Below, piece after piece: positions 9,001-15,979 of a stretch of 36,766 bases of DNA (position 1 is its first letter; every line of letters begins with the position of its first letter). The stretch spans positions 1-36,766 of the forward strand of contig JACQQF010000021.1 of assembly GCA_016207095.1 (NCBI GenBank), written 5' to 3'. A model generated the notes under the pieces. That model searched no databases. It saw only the letters and a program-made list of their open reading frames with translations, and was not told the origin of the DNA. Source of the DNA: Candidatus Methylomirabilota bacterium (GTDB lineage Bacteria > Methylomirabilota > Methylomirabilia > Methylomirabilales > Methylomirabilaceae). Position numbers and translations under genes: made by a program.

Positions 9001-10615
9001 GGTTGGTCACCTGGGCGAAGAGCTGCTGAAAATAGTCGTAGAGAAGGCGGGGACGATTGGAAAGCACCGCAAGCGCCGCGTCGGTCCCCATGGAGCCCAC
9101 CGGCTCCTGGCCATCCTTCGCCATCGGCGCCATCAGGAGGCGTAGGTCTTCGTGGGTGTAGCCGAAGATCTGTTGCCGCTGAAGCACCGACTCGTGGTCC
9201 GGCTCGTGGACGTGCGGGGGCGCCGGCAACTCCTCCAGCGGGACCAGGTTCTGTCGCAGCCACTCCTGGTACGGGTGCTCCGTGGCAAACGCGTGCTTCA
9301 GCTCGGCGTCGTCGATGATCCGGCCCTGGGCCGTGTCCACCAGGAAGATCCGCCCGGGGTGCAGGCGCTCTTTGATTAGGACGTTTTCCGGCGGGATGTC
9401 CAACACCCCCACCTCGGAGGCCATGACGACTAGCCCGTCCTTGGTCACGTAATACCGGGAGGGGCGCAGCCCGTTTCGATCCAGGACCGCGCCGATCACG
9501 GTCCCGTCGGTGAAGGCGATGGAGGCCGGCCCGTCCCACGGCTCCATCAGACAGCCATGGTATTCGTAGAAGGCTTTGCGTTCCTCACTCATCGACTCGT
9601 GGCCGCTCCACGCCTCCGGGATCATCATCAGCACGGCGTGGGGGAGCGGGCGGCCGGTCATGACCAGGAACTCCAACACGTTATCGAAGATGGCAGAGTC
9701 GCTCCCGCCCTCCAGGACGATGGGGAAGATCTTCTTGAGGTCGGGCAGGAGATCGGACTCGCACAGCGCCTCGCGGGCGTGCATCCAGTTGATGTTGCCG
9801 CGGAGCGTGTTGATCTCCCCGTTGTGGGCGATGTAGCGGTAGGGGTGGGCGAGCGGCCAGGACGGGAATGTATTGGTCGAGAAGCGCTGATGCACCAGCG
9901 AAAGCGCCGACTCAATGGCCGGGTCCACGATGTCCGGGAACATCGTCTCGATCTGGTCCGCCGACAGCATCCCCTTGTAGATGAGCGTGTTCGAGGAGAG
10001 GCTCGGCAGGTGGAACGGCTTTCCGTTCTGCTCTGGTGACGCAAAGACAGCGTGCTCCACCCGTTTGCGGATGACATAGAGCTTCCGCTCGAAGGCCCGG
10101 TCATCCGCGATGGATCGGTTGCGCCCGATGAAGATCTGCTTGATGAGCGGCTCGGCCGCCTTGGCGGAGGGACCGATCGGCGAATCGTCCGTCGGAACAT
10201 CCCGCCAGCCGAGAAGCGTCTGTTCCTCCTCGCGGATGATCCGCTCAAAGATCGCCTGGCACCGGGCGGCCTGGGTCGGATCGGTGGGCAGGAAGACCAG
10301 CCCTGCGCCATAGTGCTTCGGGGCGGGCAGGGTGATGCCGATCTTGGCGCATTCGCGGGTGAGGAAACGGTGGGGCATCTGGATAGTAATGCCGGCCCCA
10401 TCCCCGGTGTTGGGCTCGCAGCCGCAGGCCCCCCGGTGAAGCAGGTTCTTCAGCACCGTCAGCGACTGCTTCACGATGTCGTGGGACTTGCGCCCCTTGA
10501 TATCGACGACGAAGCCGACGCCGCACGCGTCGTGCTCGTGGGCCGGGTCGTAGAGGCCCTGGCGCGGCGGAAGGCCAGCGGGGCTCAGCGCTCCGCGGTC
10601 TAACTGGTCACTCAC
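6026..10615 (-). CDS. gltB: Glutamate synthase large subunit
   Basis: GltB (1529 residues) converts glutamine plus 2-oxoglutarate to two glutamates. Cys31 in '[11 protein letters not shown]' is the glutaminase nucleophile exposed after removal of a 30-residue propeptide. The class II amidotransferase domain covers about 31-430, followed by the central domain, the FMN-binding synthase domain (about 830-1210, with '[10 protein letters not shown]' and '[11 protein letters not shown]'), the 3Fe-4S cysteines in '[16 protein letters not shown]', and the C-terminal GXGXG helix domain. The GTG at 10615 is chosen because AGGAGG lies at 10621-10626 with 5 bases of spacing; an in-frame TTG at 10651 has no such support. 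The gene is first in the gltBD operon and divergent from a LysR gene, with a long leader containing a palindromic repeat. Confidence 0.97.
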   Translation of the reverse strand: MSDQLDRGALSPAGLPPRQGLYDPAHEHDACGVGFVVDIKGRKSHDIVKQSLTVLKNLLHRGACGCEPNTGDGAGITIQMPHRFLTRECAKIGITLPAPKHYGAGLVFLPTDPTQAARCQAIFERIIREEEQTLLGWRDVPTDDSPIGPSAKAAEPLIKQIFIGRNRSIADDRAFERKLYVIRKRVEHAVFASPEQNGKPFHLPSLSSNTLIYKGMLSADQIETMFPDIVDPAIESALSLVHQRFSTNTFPSWPLAHPYRYIAHNGEINTLRGNINWMHAREALCESDLLPDLKKIFPIVLEGGSDSAIFDNVLEFLVMTGRPLPHAVLMMIPEAWSGHESMSEERKAFYEYHGCLMEPWDGPASIAFTDGTVIGAVLDRNGLRPSRYYVTKDGLVVMASEVGVLDIPPENVLIKERLHPGRIFLVDTAQGRIIDDAELKHAFATEHPYQEWLRQNLVPLEELPAPPHVHEPDHESVLQRQQIFGYTHEDLRLLMAPMAKDGQEPVGSMGTDAALAVLSNRPRLLYDYFQQLFAQVTNPPLDGIREELVTQIATTIGPERNLLKPEPESCRQIKLKTPILDNEELAKIRYVDLPGFKSITLPMLFPVAEGGVGLQRALEELCRKASQAISEGYAFIILSDRGVCKNLAPIPALLATAGVHHHLVREGTRTRVGLVIESGEPRENHHAALLIGYGAGAINPYLAFETLDDMIREGLLPGLDHKNAMKNYIKALNKAVLKVISKMGISTIQSYRGAQIFEAVGLNKEFVDKCFTWTASRIGGVGIDVIAQEANLRHHRAFPDRPIGPPDLEWGGEYQWRRDGEYHLFNPQTVFKLQHATSTGQYKIFKEYADLVNLQNGNLCTIRGLFDFKFAETPIPIEEVEPIESILTRFATGAMSYGSISQEAHETLAIAMNRMGARSNTGEGGEDPARYKRDPNGDWRRSAVKQVASGRFGVTSEYLINCTDLQIKMAQGSKPGEGGQLPGQKVYPWIAKVRYSTPGVGLISPPPHHDIYSIEDLKQLIHDLKNSNPKARIHVKLVAEVGVGTVAAGVAKAFSDVVLISGHDGGTGASPLSSIKHAGLPWELGVAETQQVLVMNKLRDRITVQTDGQMKTGRDVVVAALLGAEEYGFSTAPLVVMGCIMMRVCHLNTCPVGIATQDPELRKKFAGKAEFVEHFFRFIAQEVRELMAKLGFRTMDEMIGRVDRLDMRKAVEHWKARGLDYSSILYRPDVGPEVARRKVREQDHGLEKSLDRTTIVPLCMPALDRREAVSLRLPIRNVHRTVGTILGYELTSRYGGEGLPDDTIRIHFTGSAGQSFGAFIPKGITFTLEGDSNDYLGKGLSGGKIIVIPPRDATFVPEENILVGNVVLYGATSGEAYFRGLAGERFAVRNSGAHAVVEGVGDHGCEYMTGGRVVVIGSTGRNFAAGMSGGIAYVLDEAGDFKRRCNLGMVDLEPLIIDEDIEQVKGLLRRHVRHTGSAVAERILRTWETMESKFVKVTPRDYKRAINAMKRAQEEGIPWEQAVMVGAHG

Positions 10616-10660
10616 GAAATCCTCCTGTAGCCGTTGTGAAGAGTGGAGCAATACGTACCC

Positions 10661-10749
10661 CCCTCACCTTCATCCTCTCCCCCCATTTGGGGGGCGAGGA
10701 AATTTAAGGCTGAACCCTTTCCCTCGATGGGAGAGGGTGCGGGTGAGGG
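10661..10749. repeat. Composite REP-like palindrome in the gltB leader
   Basis: Two outer arms each have two conserved 8-base blocks: CCCTCACC at 10661 and CCTCTCCC at 10674 pair with GGGAGAGG at 10729 and GGTGAGGG at 10742. The 5-base spacers between blocks (TTCAT, GTGCG) are not complementary. Nested inside is a second perfect hairpin, CCCCCC-ATTT-GGGGGG (10679-10694). The element lies between the divergent promoter region and the gltB ribosome site, so it would be transcribed into the gltB leader. Similar CCCTCACC/CTCTCCC palindromes are common intergenic repeats in GC-rich bacterial genomes. Confidence 0.75.
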
Positions 10750-10799
10750 TGTCAAGCCCGTTCGTGAATAATCCGGGCGGGCCTTCTTGGTGTTCCGGC

Positions 10800-10882
10800 C
10801 AGTATACATATTGTCAATGAATAAGTCACTCAAAAAGTAAAAATACTTTGCATCAGTTGTACTAATAGTGTATTTTAGTTAT
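10800..10882. promoter_or_regulatory. Divergent gltB/lysR promoter-operator region
   Basis: This AT-rich strip separates gltB from the LysR gene. It holds two perfect dyads: AAAGTA-N4-TACTTT (10834-10849) and ACTAA-N9-TTAGT (10861-10879), sizes and spacing in line with LysR-type operator half-sites. Toward the LysR gene a weak TTTGCA (10847) and TATTTT (10871) are 18 bases apart. Toward gltB, TATACT (10806-10801 on the minus strand) could be a -10 but has no good -35 at normal spacing. Promoter assignments are tentative; the dyads are directly visible. Confidence 0.5.
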
Positions 10883-11779
10883 ATGAACCTCGATACGCTT
10901 CAACTCTACTGTGATGTTGTCCGGTTGCGGAGCTTCTCTCGGGGGGCTTCCGTCCATGAGGTGTCGCAGTCCGCGGCGAGCCAAGCGATTCAGCAACTCG
11001 AGTCCGAGCTTGACGTTCCCCTGCTGGATAGAACCAGGCGCCCATTCAAGGTCACCCCGGAAGGGCGGATCTTCTATGAGGCATGCCGGGAGCTCCTTGA
11101 TCGGTATGAGCAAGCCAAAGCGCGGATCTCCTCTGCTCGTACCCGGTTGGACGGGACGGTCCGTGTCGCCGCCATCTACTCGGTCGGGCTCCACGATGTG
11201 AGCCGTCATCTCCAACCGTTCATGTCGGCCCACCCTCAGGCGAAGGTGCTGCTCGAATGCCTCCACCCTCATAAGGTGGTGGATGCGGTCATCAACGACG
11301 AGGCGGACATTGGGATCTTATCCTACCCCCCGGCGCTGCGCGGGCTCACCGTGATCCCCTGGCGATCGGAGAAAATGGTGCTCGTCTGCCACCCCGGCCA
11401 CCGCCTCGCCAAGCGTCGAGTCGTCATGCCCGCGGACCTGGAAGGGGAGAAGTTCATCGCGTTCGACGCTGACCTTGGGATCCGCAAGGCCATTGAACGG
11501 AGCCTGAAGCAGCGAAACGTCAAGGTCAACGCGGTGATGGAGTTCGACAACATCGAAACGATCAAGCAGGCCATCGCCATCGACGCCGGAGTGAGCATCC
11601 TCCCGCAACCCACCGTTCTGAAGGAGGTCGGCATCGGCAGTCTGGCCGCCGTCCCGCTGGGGATCCCCGACCTCGTGCGCCCCGTGGGGATCATTTACCG
11701 CAAGCAGAAGCAGCTCTCGCCGACAGTCGCCAGCTTCATCGACTCCCTCCGCAAGGCCGAGGGCCACAACGCCGACTAA
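10883..11779 (+). CDS. LysR-family transcriptional regulator
   Basis: A 298-residue LysR protein. The N-terminal winged helix-turn-helix spans about residues 1-60 ('LQLYCDVVRLRSFSRGASVH', then 'SQSAASQAIQQLE' as recognition helix). It is followed by a type 2 periplasmic-binding-like effector domain from about residue 90 ('GTVRVAAIYSVGLHD', 'EADIGILSYPP'). ATG 10883 gives the normal LysR N-terminus; the in-frame GTG 10868 adds only five residues. No ribosome site precedes either, and a possible -10 at 10871 would place the transcript start almost at the ATG, so the mRNA may be leaderless. Divergence from gltBD makes it the likely regulator of glutamate synthesis, perhaps sensing a nitrogen or 2-oxoacid signal; the ligand cannot be told. 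Confidence 0.92.
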   Translation: MNLDTLQLYCDVVRLRSFSRGASVHEVSQSAASQAIQQLESELDVPLLDRTRRPFKVTPEGRIFYEACRELLDRYEQAKARISSARTRLDGTVRVAAIYSVGLHDVSRHLQPFMSAHPQAKVLLECLHPHKVVDAVINDEADIGILSYPPALRGLTVIPWRSEKMVLVCHPGHRLAKRRVVMPADLEGEKFIAFDADLGIRKAIERSLKQRNVKVNAVMEFDNIETIKQAIAIDAGVSILPQPTVLKEVGIGSLAAVPLGIPDLVRPVGIIYRKQKQLSPTVASFIDSLRKAEGHNAD

Positions 11780-11892
11780 CCTTCGGTAGCTCCTCTTGGT
11801 CCGGCTGACAAGCGCGAAAACGCACGCGTACGGTCATCGCGAGCCGCAGGGGAAGGAATGTCTCTGAACACGGATGGCGATCGCAGTATTGT

Positions 11893-11916
11893 AGGGGCGC
11901 TGCTTGCTGCGCCCCT
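11893..11916. repeat. Palindromic intergenic repeat (AGGGGCGC hairpin)
   Basis: AGGGGCGC (11893-11900) and GCGCCCCT (11909-11916) form a perfect 8-bp stem around an 8-base loop. No T-run follows on either strand, so it is not a standard intrinsic terminator. It lies in the 224-base gap between the LysR gene and brnA, which otherwise shows no gene; a GTCATCGCGAGCC motif near 11832 resembles part of the repeat at 14113. Confidence 0.65.
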
Positions 11917-12003
11917 TAGGGTAGGCGAAGCCGCCAGGACCGACATGTCTTGGCTTAAAAGAACAGCAGGAGGATGGCCGCACTGACCCCGGTGGAGCCA
12001 AGA

Positions 12004-12300
12004 TCATTTTGCGGTGAGATGGAGCTCCTTGCGTATTCCCTCTGCGAGCCACACACGGATCAATGTTTGGTACGGAATTGATTTCATGGTGGCGATCTTT
12101 CGGAGTGCCTGGATCTGAGCCGGGTCAAGTTTTATTGATATGTTCTGCAGACGGCGGGTCCTACCACCTCTCAAGATTTGCCGGCGTAATTCCTCCTCCA
12201 GAGCGAACTCTACACGCCGTTCTTCAAGTTCGCCGAGCACGCCTTGGCGATCATAGTATTCCGCAAGGTTTTCTCTGACCTTTCCGGAACGCGTTCCCAT
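12004..12300 (-). CDS. brnA: BrnA-type antitoxin (ribbon-helix-helix)
   Basis: A 98-residue protein whose C-terminal half, 'NISIKLDPAQIQALRKIATM' followed by 'PYQTLIRVWLAEGI', is the BrnA/CopG ribbon-helix-helix fold: the beta strand contacts DNA and the two helices dimerise. The N-terminal half is Arg/Glu-rich and would wrap the toxin. ATG at 12300 is chosen because GGAAAGG lies 8 bases upstream and the toxin stop (12305) is only 4 bases away; an in-frame upstream start at 12348 would run deep into the toxin gene. It neutralises BrnT and should repress its own operon through the dyad at 12597-12613. Toxin-first gene order is normal for this family. Confidence 0.85.
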   Translation of the reverse strand: MGTRSGKVRENLAEYYDRQGVLGELEERRVEFALEEELRRQILRGGRTRRLQNISIKLDPAQIQALRKIATMKSIPYQTLIRVWLAEGIRKELHLTAK

Positions 12301-12304
12301 GTCG

Positions 12305-12580
12305 TCAACCTTTCCGATGGCGCTGGTAGTACCGCCGCTCAGCGACACCCATGTCCCATCCAGTGATTATCCGCGCGAACCCCTGAGCCTTCTTTTCGAA
12401 GACAATCACGAGGAGTCGCCCCGCTCGTGTCCGGCCGAAAGCGACATAATGACCCCGCCTTGTCTTTCGGAACAGCGGCGCGAATGCAAAGACCTCCTCG
12501 GCCTCCTCTGGCTCGATACCGTGGCCAAGAGCAAGATGCAAGATATTTCCATCATCCCACTCGAAACCAGAAATGCGCAT
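12305..12580 (-). CDS. brnT: BrnT-family ribonuclease toxin
   Basis: A 91-residue BrnT toxin. Family landmarks are the N-terminal 'FEWDDGN' , 'HGIEPEEAEEVF', the central 'RRGHYVAFGRTRAGRLLVIVF' region and the C-terminal 'RIITGWDMGVAERRYYQRH'. BrnT is a RelE-fold endoribonuclease that slows translation when freed from BrnA. The family pattern is usually 'AR.AS..E...Y'; here the equivalent is 'GWDMGVAERRYY', so the active-site residues differ slightly and activity is not certain. It is the first gene of the two-gene operon, with a consensus-like promoter and overlapping dyad about 20-50 bases upstream of ATG 12580. Confidence 0.87.
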   Translation of the reverse strand: MRISGFEWDDGNILHLALGHGIEPEEAEEVFAFAPLFRKTRRGHYVAFGRTRAGRLLVIVFEKKAQGFARIITGWDMGVAERRYYQRHRKG

Positions 12581-12596
12581 TCAGGGACTCATTTGG

Positions 12597-12630
12597 GTAA
12601 TACAATACATTACGCATAGCCGTGCGTCAA
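12597..12630 (-). promoter_or_regulatory. brnTA promoter with overlapping dyad operator
   Basis: On the minus strand TTGACG (12630-12625) and TATTGT (12607-12602) are exactly 17 bases apart. The -10 lies inside the perfect dyad GTAAT-N7-ATTAC (12597-12613), so a bound repressor would block RNA polymerase. This fits autoregulation by the BrnA ribbon-helix-helix dimer, as known for other BrnTA loci. Confidence 0.65.
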
Positions 12631-12667
12631 GCTATCCTAAAGGTAGTTGCGGAGGGACATCGCCAAT

Positions 12668-13363
12668 TCACCGCTTCCCGATCACCTTAAGCGGTTTGGG
12701 CTCGTGCGGGAAGCTGAGGATGTCGGTCGTGTTACACTGATGGTCGGCGACCACGAAGTGCCAGTCGCGCGGGTTGATCGGCCCCTTCGACGTGTCCGCT
12801 TCGAGCTGGTAGATCCCATTCGGAAAATTGGCCTTGAGATCCGTGATCCGCTTCGGTGGGTCCATGGCGTAGGCGCGCTTGGTCGCCGCATTGAAGGCCA
12901 GGACCTGTGGCCCGAGGTCGCCGTTCGGATCGGCGACATCCACCTTCACAAGAGTCACCTTTCCCTGCCGCGCCTCCCAAGGGGAGAATCCTGCCTTCTT
13001 GATCACCGGCGTGTTGCCTCGTATCGGCTCTGGATCAAGCGTCACCTTGACCTCCAGCGTCTTCCCGGTCTCCACCTTCACCGCCTCGGGTGAATAGATG
13101 TACCCGCTTGAGTAGACGTGCAGGCCGTATTGGCCACCCTCCGGAAGCTCGATCCTGAAGCGGCCATCGGCGCCCACCAGCGCGCCACGTTCCCATTTGT
13201 TGTTATGGATCTCTCCCTTCTCAAGCAGTGCGAGGCCAGGCAGCGGTTTGCCGGCTTCATTCTTAACGGTACCCATGATGACCGTCGCGGCGGTTACATC
13301 AGGTGGAACCGCGAGTGCCACCATCAAGGACGCGAGACCGGCGAAGAAGATAACCCGGATCAT
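12668..13363 (-). CDS. Secreted protein with carboxypeptidase-regulatory-like domain
   Basis: A 231-residue exported protein. Residues 1-25 (MIRVIFFAGLASLMVALAVP onward) form a signal peptide ending near 'VTAA'. Residues of about 27-105 match the carboxypeptidase regulatory-like beta-sandwich ('GTVKNEAGKPLPGLALLEKG', 'GRFRIELPEGGQYGLHVYSS'). The remainder has a Pro/Asn-rich second domain ('VDVADPNGDLGP', 'GIYQLEADTS') resembling a bacterial Ig-like module. ATG at 13363 overlaps the cytochrome stop in ATGA and is preceded by an AAAGGGGGG tract. A longer upstream reading in this frame is just the shadow of the cytochrome gene. It has no enzymatic residues; it probably acts as a periplasmic binding or scaffold partner of the cytochrome. 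Confidence 0.8.
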   Translation of the reverse strand: MIRVIFFAGLASLMVALAVPPDVTAATVIMGTVKNEAGKPLPGLALLEKGEIHNNKWERGALVGADGRFRIELPEGGQYGLHVYSSGYIYSPEAVKVETGKTLEVKVTLDPEPIRGNTPVIKKAGFSPWEARQGKVTLVKVDVADPNGDLGPQVLAFNAATKRAYAMDPPKRITDLKANFPNGIYQLEADTSKGPINPRDWHFVVADHQCNTTDILSFPHEPKPLKVIGKR

Positions 13364-14079
13364 GATCCCCCCTTTCCTTCCGTTGAGGCTTGATATGTGT
13401 GGTGACCGATAGGGTGACCAGCCGCCTGCGACATCAGGTACGCCATGATATCCGCCGTGGCCTGCCCGTCCCACGCCAGCGGCGACTGAAGCGGTCGGTG
13501 ACCCTCGAGGAACAGTTCGAGCGACATGGGACGCCCGCCCTCGGCGCGGGGGAAGGCTGTTGCAGGCGGCGCCAGATCGAACGGCTTGTGGCAATGCCCG
13601 CACCGGCCGGCGTAAACTTGTTTCCCGCGAAGGACGCTTCCCGCGAGTGCCTGCATCCGGGCCGCGAAGACCGGCTGGCCGGCGCTGATGCCGGGCGAGA
13701 TCGGGACGCCCGCCGCCTGTGCGGTCAAGAACGCTGTGATTGCAGTCGCCGCGGGAAGCGGGTCTGCAAGCCGGTAGTGGCGCTGCACGGCCTCGGCGTT
13801 CGCTTGGAGCAATGTCATGACGCGGGCGTGCGGCGGTGGCAGCGGCTTGAACTTTGGGAAGCTGGCGGCCCACCCGCGCGTCATGGCAGGGTCACGGTGA
13901 CAGGTGGCGCACGCGACCGGGTTGCCGGCGTGGGGCGACTGCGTCCACAGCCGTTCGCCCTCCGCCACAAGCGCTTGTAATCCAGTTTGCGCTGCCGCTT
14001 GCCTCAAGCACGTCGGCCCTGGCCAGACGTGGCACGCCACGGCCAAACCGATCAGCAACGGCGGGATGCGACGGCTCAC
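13360..14079 (-). CDS. Periplasmic di-haem cytochrome c
   Basis: A 239-residue exported cytochrome. GTG at 14079 follows GAGGAG with 7 bases of spacing. Residues 1-30 form a signal peptide, with cleavage likely near 'RQAAAQ'. Two haem-binding CXXCH motifs are visible: CATCH at 57-61 and CGHCH near residue 160. Between them 'ATAITAFLTAQAAGVPI' and near the end 'TADIMAYLMSQAAGHPI' are the helices that pack the haems; the two-domain plan and the 'YL..QAAG.P' pattern recall SoxA-like di-haem cytochromes, though no other sox gene is present. It is translationally coupled to the downstream carboxypeptidase-regulatory-like gene (ATGA overlap). The electron donor and acceptor are unknown. The 5' side is a repeat cluster, so this pair is probably its own transcription unit. 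Confidence 0.88.
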   Translation of the reverse strand: MSRRIPPLLIGLAVACHVWPGPTCLRQAAAQTGLQALVAEGERLWTQSPHAGNPVACATCHRDPAMTRGWAASFPKFKPLPPPHARVMTLLQANAEAVQRHYRLADPLPAATAITAFLTAQAAGVPISPGISAGQPVFAARMQALAGSVLRGKQVYAGRCGHCHKPFDLAPPATAFPRAEGGRPMSLELFLEGHRPLQSPLAWDGQATADIMAYLMSQAAGHPIGHHTYQASTEGKGGS

Positions 14080-14112
14080 GCCTGGCTCCTCAAGGTAAGA
14101 TCCTAGGTGTCA

Positions 14113-14140
14113 TTGCGAGCCCCTTAGAGGGGCGAAGCAA
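14113..14140. repeat. Palindromic repeat, TTGCGAG...CGAAGCAA type
   Basis: TTGC...GCAA at the ends encloses CCCCT-TAG-AGGGG (inner perfect 5-bp stem). The flanking text 'GTCATTGCGAG' and 'GAAGCAATCCT' matches a widely distributed intergenic palindrome of GC-rich bacteria. It lies just upstream of the cytochrome gene. Confidence 0.6.
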
Positions 14141-14173
14141 TCCTTACTACTCTGGTTCATAAGTATGGCGACG

Positions 14174-14414
14174 CATCCTTCGAGACGGCGCGAAAACACC
14201 GCGCCTCCTCAGGATGACCGGAGGGCGGAATGCCGTTCGGCCTGATCCTTCGACGTGCTCCGGCTGCGCACTGAGCCTGTCGAAGTGACAGGTCCGCTTC
14301 GGCAAAGCTCAGCGCAGGCTTCGAGACGGCGCACAGAGCAGCGCCTCCTCAGGACGACCGGCGAGGGTCGTCGGCCGTTGGCCCTGAGGAGGCCCGCCGG
14401 GCCGTCTCGAAGGG
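14174..14414. repeat. Cluster of three TTCGAGACGG/CCTCCTCAGG palindromes
   Basis: Copies lie at 14174-14216, 14316-14354 and 14382-14414 (the last inverted). Each has the fixed half TTCGAGACGG facing the fixed half CCTCCTCAGG. The outer stems vary but pair (CATCCT/AGGATG in the first, CCCT/AGGG in the third), and the inner stems also vary but pair (GCGCG/CGCGC; GGCGC/GCGCC; GGCC/GGCC). The 405-base gap 14080-14484 is filled by these repeats plus the elements at 14113 and 14269; I see no gene in it. Confidence 0.7.
14269..14287. repeat. Conserved-loop hairpin, copy 1
   Basis: CACT-GAGCCTGTCGA-AGTG: a 4-bp stem around the 11-base loop shared by the copies at 15949, 16939, 17003 and 27811. Confidence 0.6.
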
Positions 14415-14484
14415 TCCATTCAAAGGCTCATCATCACCTGAAGCCCAAGATTAATTAGGTTGATAGCTCTCTCTTGTGGCGCTG

Positions 14485-15201
14485 TCAAGACGAAAGTCGC
14501 AGAACCCGAGTGCTCTGCACGTGATCTGGGGATATCCTGCTGTCCAGCCGCCGGCTGAAGCGGGACATGCTGTAGGCGCAGATCCAGTAGACCACGGCGA
14601 GAAAGAGGTACATCTCGAAGGGGCGGATCTCCCGCTGGCTGACGATCTGGGCCGCCTTGGTCAGCTCCATCATGCCGATGATCGAGGCCAGAGAGGTGTC
14701 CTTGAAAATGACGATGAACTGCGTGACCAGCGAGGGAATCATGTTCCGAATGGCCTGGGGGAGGATGACGTGAAGCATCATCTCTCCATAGGTCAAGCCG
14801 CTCGCCAGGGCCGCGTCAACCTGGCCGCGGGGGACGGATTGCACGCCGGCGCGGACGATCTCCCCGAGGTAGGCCGCCTCGAAGACCACGAAGGCGGCGA
14901 GGGCCACGCTGTAGTCCGGGAGCCGCTGCCCGGTGATCTGTGGGATGAGAAACCAGAACCAGAAGATCACCATCACCAGCGGAACACCCCGGAAGATCTC
15001 CACGTAGAGCACTGCCGGATAGGAGATCCAGCGCCGGTGGGTCAGGCGGCACAGTCCGATGACGACGCCCAGGATGGACCCCAGCACCATGGCGGGAATC
15101 GCCAGGCGGAGCGTCCCTCCGCCGAAGCTCCCGATCCCAAAGAGTCCCTGGAGCAGCAGGAACTTCCAGTTGCCGGCGATGATCCCCCAGTCGAAGCTCA
15201 C
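14485..15201 (-). CDS. gltK: Polar amino-acid ABC transporter permease (GltK-like)
   Basis: A 238-residue inner-membrane permease of the His/Glu/Gln/Arg/opine 3-TM family. Hydrophobic segments are around residues 25-50, 60-85 and 185-215. The cytoplasmic EAA loop that docks on the ATPase is visible in 'SVPRGQVDAALASGLTYGEM' with 'VILPQAIRNMIPSLVTQFIV'. The GTG at 15201 is chosen because it overlaps the gltJ stop in GTGA; longer upstream readings would be buried in gltJ. It pairs with GltJ to form the channel, and substrate choice depends on the binding protein GltI. Last gene of the gltL-I-J-K run. The assignment to glutamate/aspartate is from gene order and similarity to GltJK; other polar amino acids are possible. 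Confidence 0.88.
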   Translation of the reverse strand: MSFDWGIIAGNWKFLLLQGLFGIGSFGGGTLRLAIPAMVLGSILGVVIGLCRLTHRRWISYPAVLYVEIFRGVPLVMVIFWFWFLIPQITGQRLPDYSVALAAFVVFEAAYLGEIVRAGVQSVPRGQVDAALASGLTYGEMMLHVILPQAIRNMIPSLVTQFIVIFKDTSLASIIGMMELTKAAQIVSQREIRPFEMYLFLAVVYWICAYSMSRFSRRLDSRISPDHVQSTRVLRLSS

Positions 15202-15923
15202 GACTCGGATCTCACGCCGCGGGCGATGAGTCCCGGGATGCGGAGGGCTCGCTCCACCTGGGCCATGACGGACGCGATGGTGAGACACAGGACGAGGTAG
15301 ATGAGGGTGCCTGCGGTCAGCGCCTCGAAGGCTCTGGCGGTGTAGGTCTCGACCTGGCGGGTCATGAATGTCAGTTCGGCCACACCGATCGTGAGAGCCA
15401 GCGAAGAGTTTTTGAGGAGGTTCAACGACTCGTTGGTCGCGGGCGGGATGATCAGGCGTAAGGCGATCGGGATGAGAATAAGGCGATAGGCCTGTCCCAC
15501 CGAGAGGCCGGTGGCGACGGAGGCCTCGAACAGAGTCTTGGGGACGGACTGGATCCCCGCCCGGATCACCTCGGACATCCGGGCCCCGTGATAGACGCTC
15601 AGAGCCACCACGGCCGACCAGAACTCCGGGCCGTGAAGGTTCAGCCAGTCCTGACCCGCGCGAGGGAGAACTTGCGGCGCGCCGAAATACCAGAAGAACA
15701 GCCAGACCAACAGCGGGACGTTCCGGAAGAACTCGACGTAGCAGGTGGCTAGCGCCCGCAGTGGCCGAAACGGCGCGGTCCGGAGCGCGCCCGAGAGAAC
15801 CCCGAGCCCGCAGGCGAAGATCCAGCTCAGGGCCGAGAGACGGATCGTCGTCCAGATCCCCTCAAGGAGCCAGCGCCCGTTCTCCCCCGTCCAGAGGATG
15901 TTCCACTGCAAGTCGTAGGTCAT
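15198..15923 (-). CDS. gltJ: Polar amino-acid ABC transporter permease (GltJ-like)
   Basis: A 241-residue permease, partner of GltK. The N-terminal 'YDLQWNILWTGENGRWLLEG' followed by 'TIRLSALSWIF' is typical of GltJ, with membrane segments near 22-45, 60-80, 95-115 and 205-230. The EAA loop is 'GIQSVPKTLFEASVATGLSV' with 'LIPIALRLIIPPATNESLNL'. ATG 15923 gives the usual family start. Its stop overlaps the GltK start. The 56-base gap to gltI contains a conserved-loop hairpin (15949-15969), which may tune the ratio of binding protein to permease as REP elements do in other transporter operons. Confidence 0.9.
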   Translation of the reverse strand: MTYDLQWNILWTGENGRWLLEGIWTTIRLSALSWIFACGLGVLSGALRTAPFRPLRALATCYVEFFRNVPLLVWLFFWYFGAPQVLPRAGQDWLNLHGPEFWSAVVALSVYHGARMSEVIRAGIQSVPKTLFEASVATGLSVGQAYRLILIPIALRLIIPPATNESLNLLKNSSLALTIGVAELTFMTRQVETYTARAFEALTAGTLIYLVLCLTIASVMAQVERALRIPGLIARGVRSES

Positions 15924-15948
15924 GTTCAGGAATAGAGGAGGGCCGTTC

Positions 15949-15969
15949 AGGCTGAGCCTGTCGAAGCCT
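15949..15969. repeat. Conserved-loop hairpin, copy 2 (gltI/gltJ gap)
   Basis: AGGCT-GAGCCTGTCGA-AGCCT: same loop as copy 1 with a different, fully paired 5-bp stem. It lies between the gltI stop and gltJ start. Confidence 0.65.
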
Positions 15970-15979
15970 CCCCTTCGAG

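Noticed and set aside
11893..11916. Intrinsic terminator for the LysR gene
   Set aside because: The hairpin is strong but no T-run follows on the plus strand, and the same kind of palindrome is a dispersed repeat.
13364..13873. Upstream extension of the carboxypeptidase-regulatory-like protein
   Set aside because: The extension is Arg/Pro-rich and lies antiphase inside the cytochrome gene; the ATG at 13363 with a signal peptide is the real start.
14109..14414. Possible CRISPR array (several repeats close together)
   Set aside because: Repeats are individual palindromes of different types and spacing, not uniform repeat-spacer units, and no cas gene is present.
14476..15300. Plus-strand frame opposite gltK, rich in His/Asp/Gly
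   Set aside because: Composition typical of antisense of a membrane permease; no homology recognised.
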